64,000 nt of DNA, taken from positions 496,001-560,000 of the forward strand of contig NZ_QGEG01000002.1 of the NCBI RefSeq assembly GCF_003149745.1. Direction: 5' to 3'. The position numbers and the translations under genes are program-made. Positions 63,036-64,000 of the stretch are shown in pieces. Below the pieces are notes generated by a model that ran no database searches, was not told the origin of the DNA, and saw only the letters and a list, made by a program, of their open reading frames with translations. Positions within the stretch are counted from its first letter, which is position 1. Each line of letters begins with the position of its first letter. The stretch is from Flagellimonas aquimarina (GTDB lineage: Bacteria; Bacteroidota; Bacteroidia; Flavobacteriales; Flavobacteriaceae).

Positions 63036-64000
63036 TTAAAATTTAAAATTATAAGTGACCGAAGGAACAATTCCGAAAATGGCGGTGCGGGTTGCTTCAT
63101 TGGCCCCTGTTTCAAAGTTTTGCCCAAATGAGATCGAGGCTGCATTTTTCCTGTTGAAAACATTATAGATACCAAATACCCATTCACCCTTCCATTTTTT
63201 GTCTGGTCTTTTATTGGGTTTATAGGTTGCGGAAACATCTAAGCGATAGTAAGCTGGTAATCTATCTGCATTTCTATCGGAATAACTGGCTATGGATATC
63301 CCTTCATATTGATATTGCCCGTTAGGATAGGTTACTGGCCTACCAGTTTGGAAAATAGCATTTGCTCCAAAACTCCATTTTTCATTGAACCGATATGCCC
63401 CGGTTATAGAGATATCATGAGTTCTGTCAAAAGGAGTATTGTACCAATCTCCGTTGTTGATTCCTGGCCCTCCTGCATTTCCTCCAAATGTTCTTTGTTC
63501 AGACTTAGATAGGGTGTAAGATATCCAGCCGGTAAAAGGACCTTCATTTTTACGTAGCAACAGTTCTAGACCATATGCCCTTGATTCCCCATTTAGGACT
63601 TCGGTCTCAATGGTATTGTTCCCAATTAAATCGGAACCATCAACATAGTCAATACGATTATCCACAGTTTTATAGTATACTTCTGTTTCTAGTGAATACA
63701 TTTTATCCTTGAAATTCCTGAAGTAACCCAATGCATATTGATCAGAAAGCTGTGGTTTTATATATTTTCCACTGGGTGTCCAAACATCGAGCGGGGTAAC
63801 GGATGATGTATTTGACAACAAATGGATGTATTGCGCCGCTCTTGAATAGCCCAACTTAATCGAAGAGTAGTCATTGATTTGATATGCCAAAGCCAATCGT
63901 GGTTCAAAATTGCTAAACGTTTTAATGCTCTCACCTTTCTTAAAATTGGTCTCTCCAATAGGATCTGTTCTTTGGTAAAACTGTAAGGTGTTGTTGTATA
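63036..64000 (-). CDS. TonB-dependent receptor (C-terminal part, cut by the window edge)
   Basis: The frame is open from 63036 to the right edge, so only the C-terminal 321 residues or so are visible. They are barrel strands with RLALAYQINDYSSIKLGYSR, GLELLLRKNEGPFTGWISYTLSKS and the segment GNAGGPGINNGDWYNTPFDR, ending in SVTYNFKF. This matches the receptors paired with DUF4249 lipoproteins. The plug and signal peptide lie outside the window. Confidence 0.9.
   Translation of the reverse strand, partial: YNNTLQFYQRTDPIGETNFKKGESIKTFSNFEPRLALAYQINDYSSIKLGYSRAAQYIHLLSNTSSVTPLDVWTPSGKYIKPQLSDQYALGYFRNFKDKMYSLETEVYYKTVDNRIDYVDGSDLIGNNTIETEVLNGESRAYGLELLLRKNEGPFTGWISYTLSKSEQRTFGGNAGGPGINNGDWYNTPFDRTHDISITGAYRFNEKWSFGANAIFQTGRPVTYPNGQYQYEGISIASYSDRNADRLPAYYRLDVSATYKPNKRPDKKWKGEWVFGIYNVFNRKNAASISFGQNFETGANEATRTAIFGIVPSVTYNFKF

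Noticed and set aside
1..64000. tRNA, rRNA, insertion sequences, prophage or defence systems
   Set aside because: I looked for cloverleaf-like stretches, transposases, integrases and inverted terminal repeats and recognised none. A tRNA scan would be decisive.

Overview
This 64 kb window looks like chromosomal DNA from a marine or environmental Flavobacteriaceae (Bacteroidota). The evidence is the A+T-rich sequence, the absence of Shine-Dalgarno-like spacers before genes, a SusC/SusD pair, several TonB-dependent receptors with carboxypeptidase-regulatory plugs, a PorP/SprF type IX secretion protein, and family-restricted proteins (DUF6090, DUF4249, DUF2141, GIN/DUF2807, the TIGR00266 family). 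No rRNA, tRNA, CRISPR array, insertion sequence or phage gene was recognised. Both ends are cut; the last gene (a TonB receptor) runs off the right edge.

Layout. 1-6.7 kb: a translationally coupled polyol dehydrogenase and NCS1-type permease (minus strand), then an FtsX/MacB-type permease. The flanks carry a family of 26-bp dyad elements. 7.1-19.6 kb: a peptide and D-amino-acid utilisation locus. M14 carboxypeptidase-SusC-SusD (plus) converges on an operon of a DapB/OrD-like dehydrogenase, D-amino acid transaminase, M20 peptidase and N-acyl-D-amino-acid deacylase (minus). A divergent MocR-type regulator sits at the far end. 20.2-27 kb: trxB, then an envelope-type group of DUF4870, PadR, PspC and a GIN protein with near-identical DNA repeats, plus DUF4442 and a trimeric-fibre-like secreted protein. 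27-30 kb: TIGR00266, DUF2461, a NudK-like Nudix hydrolase and MsrA. 30.2 kb holds the remnant of an internally deleted secreted-protein gene.

32-39.4 kb is the most interesting part. OxyR (Cys199/Cys208 conserved) is divergent from a sigma-54 activator with a cyclic-nucleotide-binding domain. Five bases after that activator's stop codon there is an 11-bp inverted repeat flanking a 12-bp palindrome, then a textbook -24/-12 sigma-54 promoter, then an OsmC-family gene, a terminator-like hairpin and a large pyruvate:ferredoxin oxidoreductase (NifJ) homologue. That homologue keeps the TPP site and both ferredoxin-type clusters, but appears to lack three of the four ligands of the proximal [4Fe-4S] cluster and the usual glycine-rich motif of domain III.

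39.4-50 kb: a TPR-histidine kinase-receiver-adenylyl cyclase fusion, DUF2141, a TonB receptor, DoxX, an Ig-like lipoprotein, a membrane adenylyl/guanylyl cyclase and a GNAT acetyltransferase. The two cyclases and the CNB-domain activator together suggest a local cyclic-nucleotide to sigma-54 circuit (inference). 50-64 kb: PorP/SprF fused to a SPOR-like domain, an S9 peptidase/DUF6090/PaiB operon, a DUF4382 lipoprotein, an MBOAT/SGNH O-acylation pair, two small secreted proteins, a serine hydrolase, and a DUF4249/TonB receptor pair.

All functional statements rest on reading the sequence and remembered family signatures. No database search was run.
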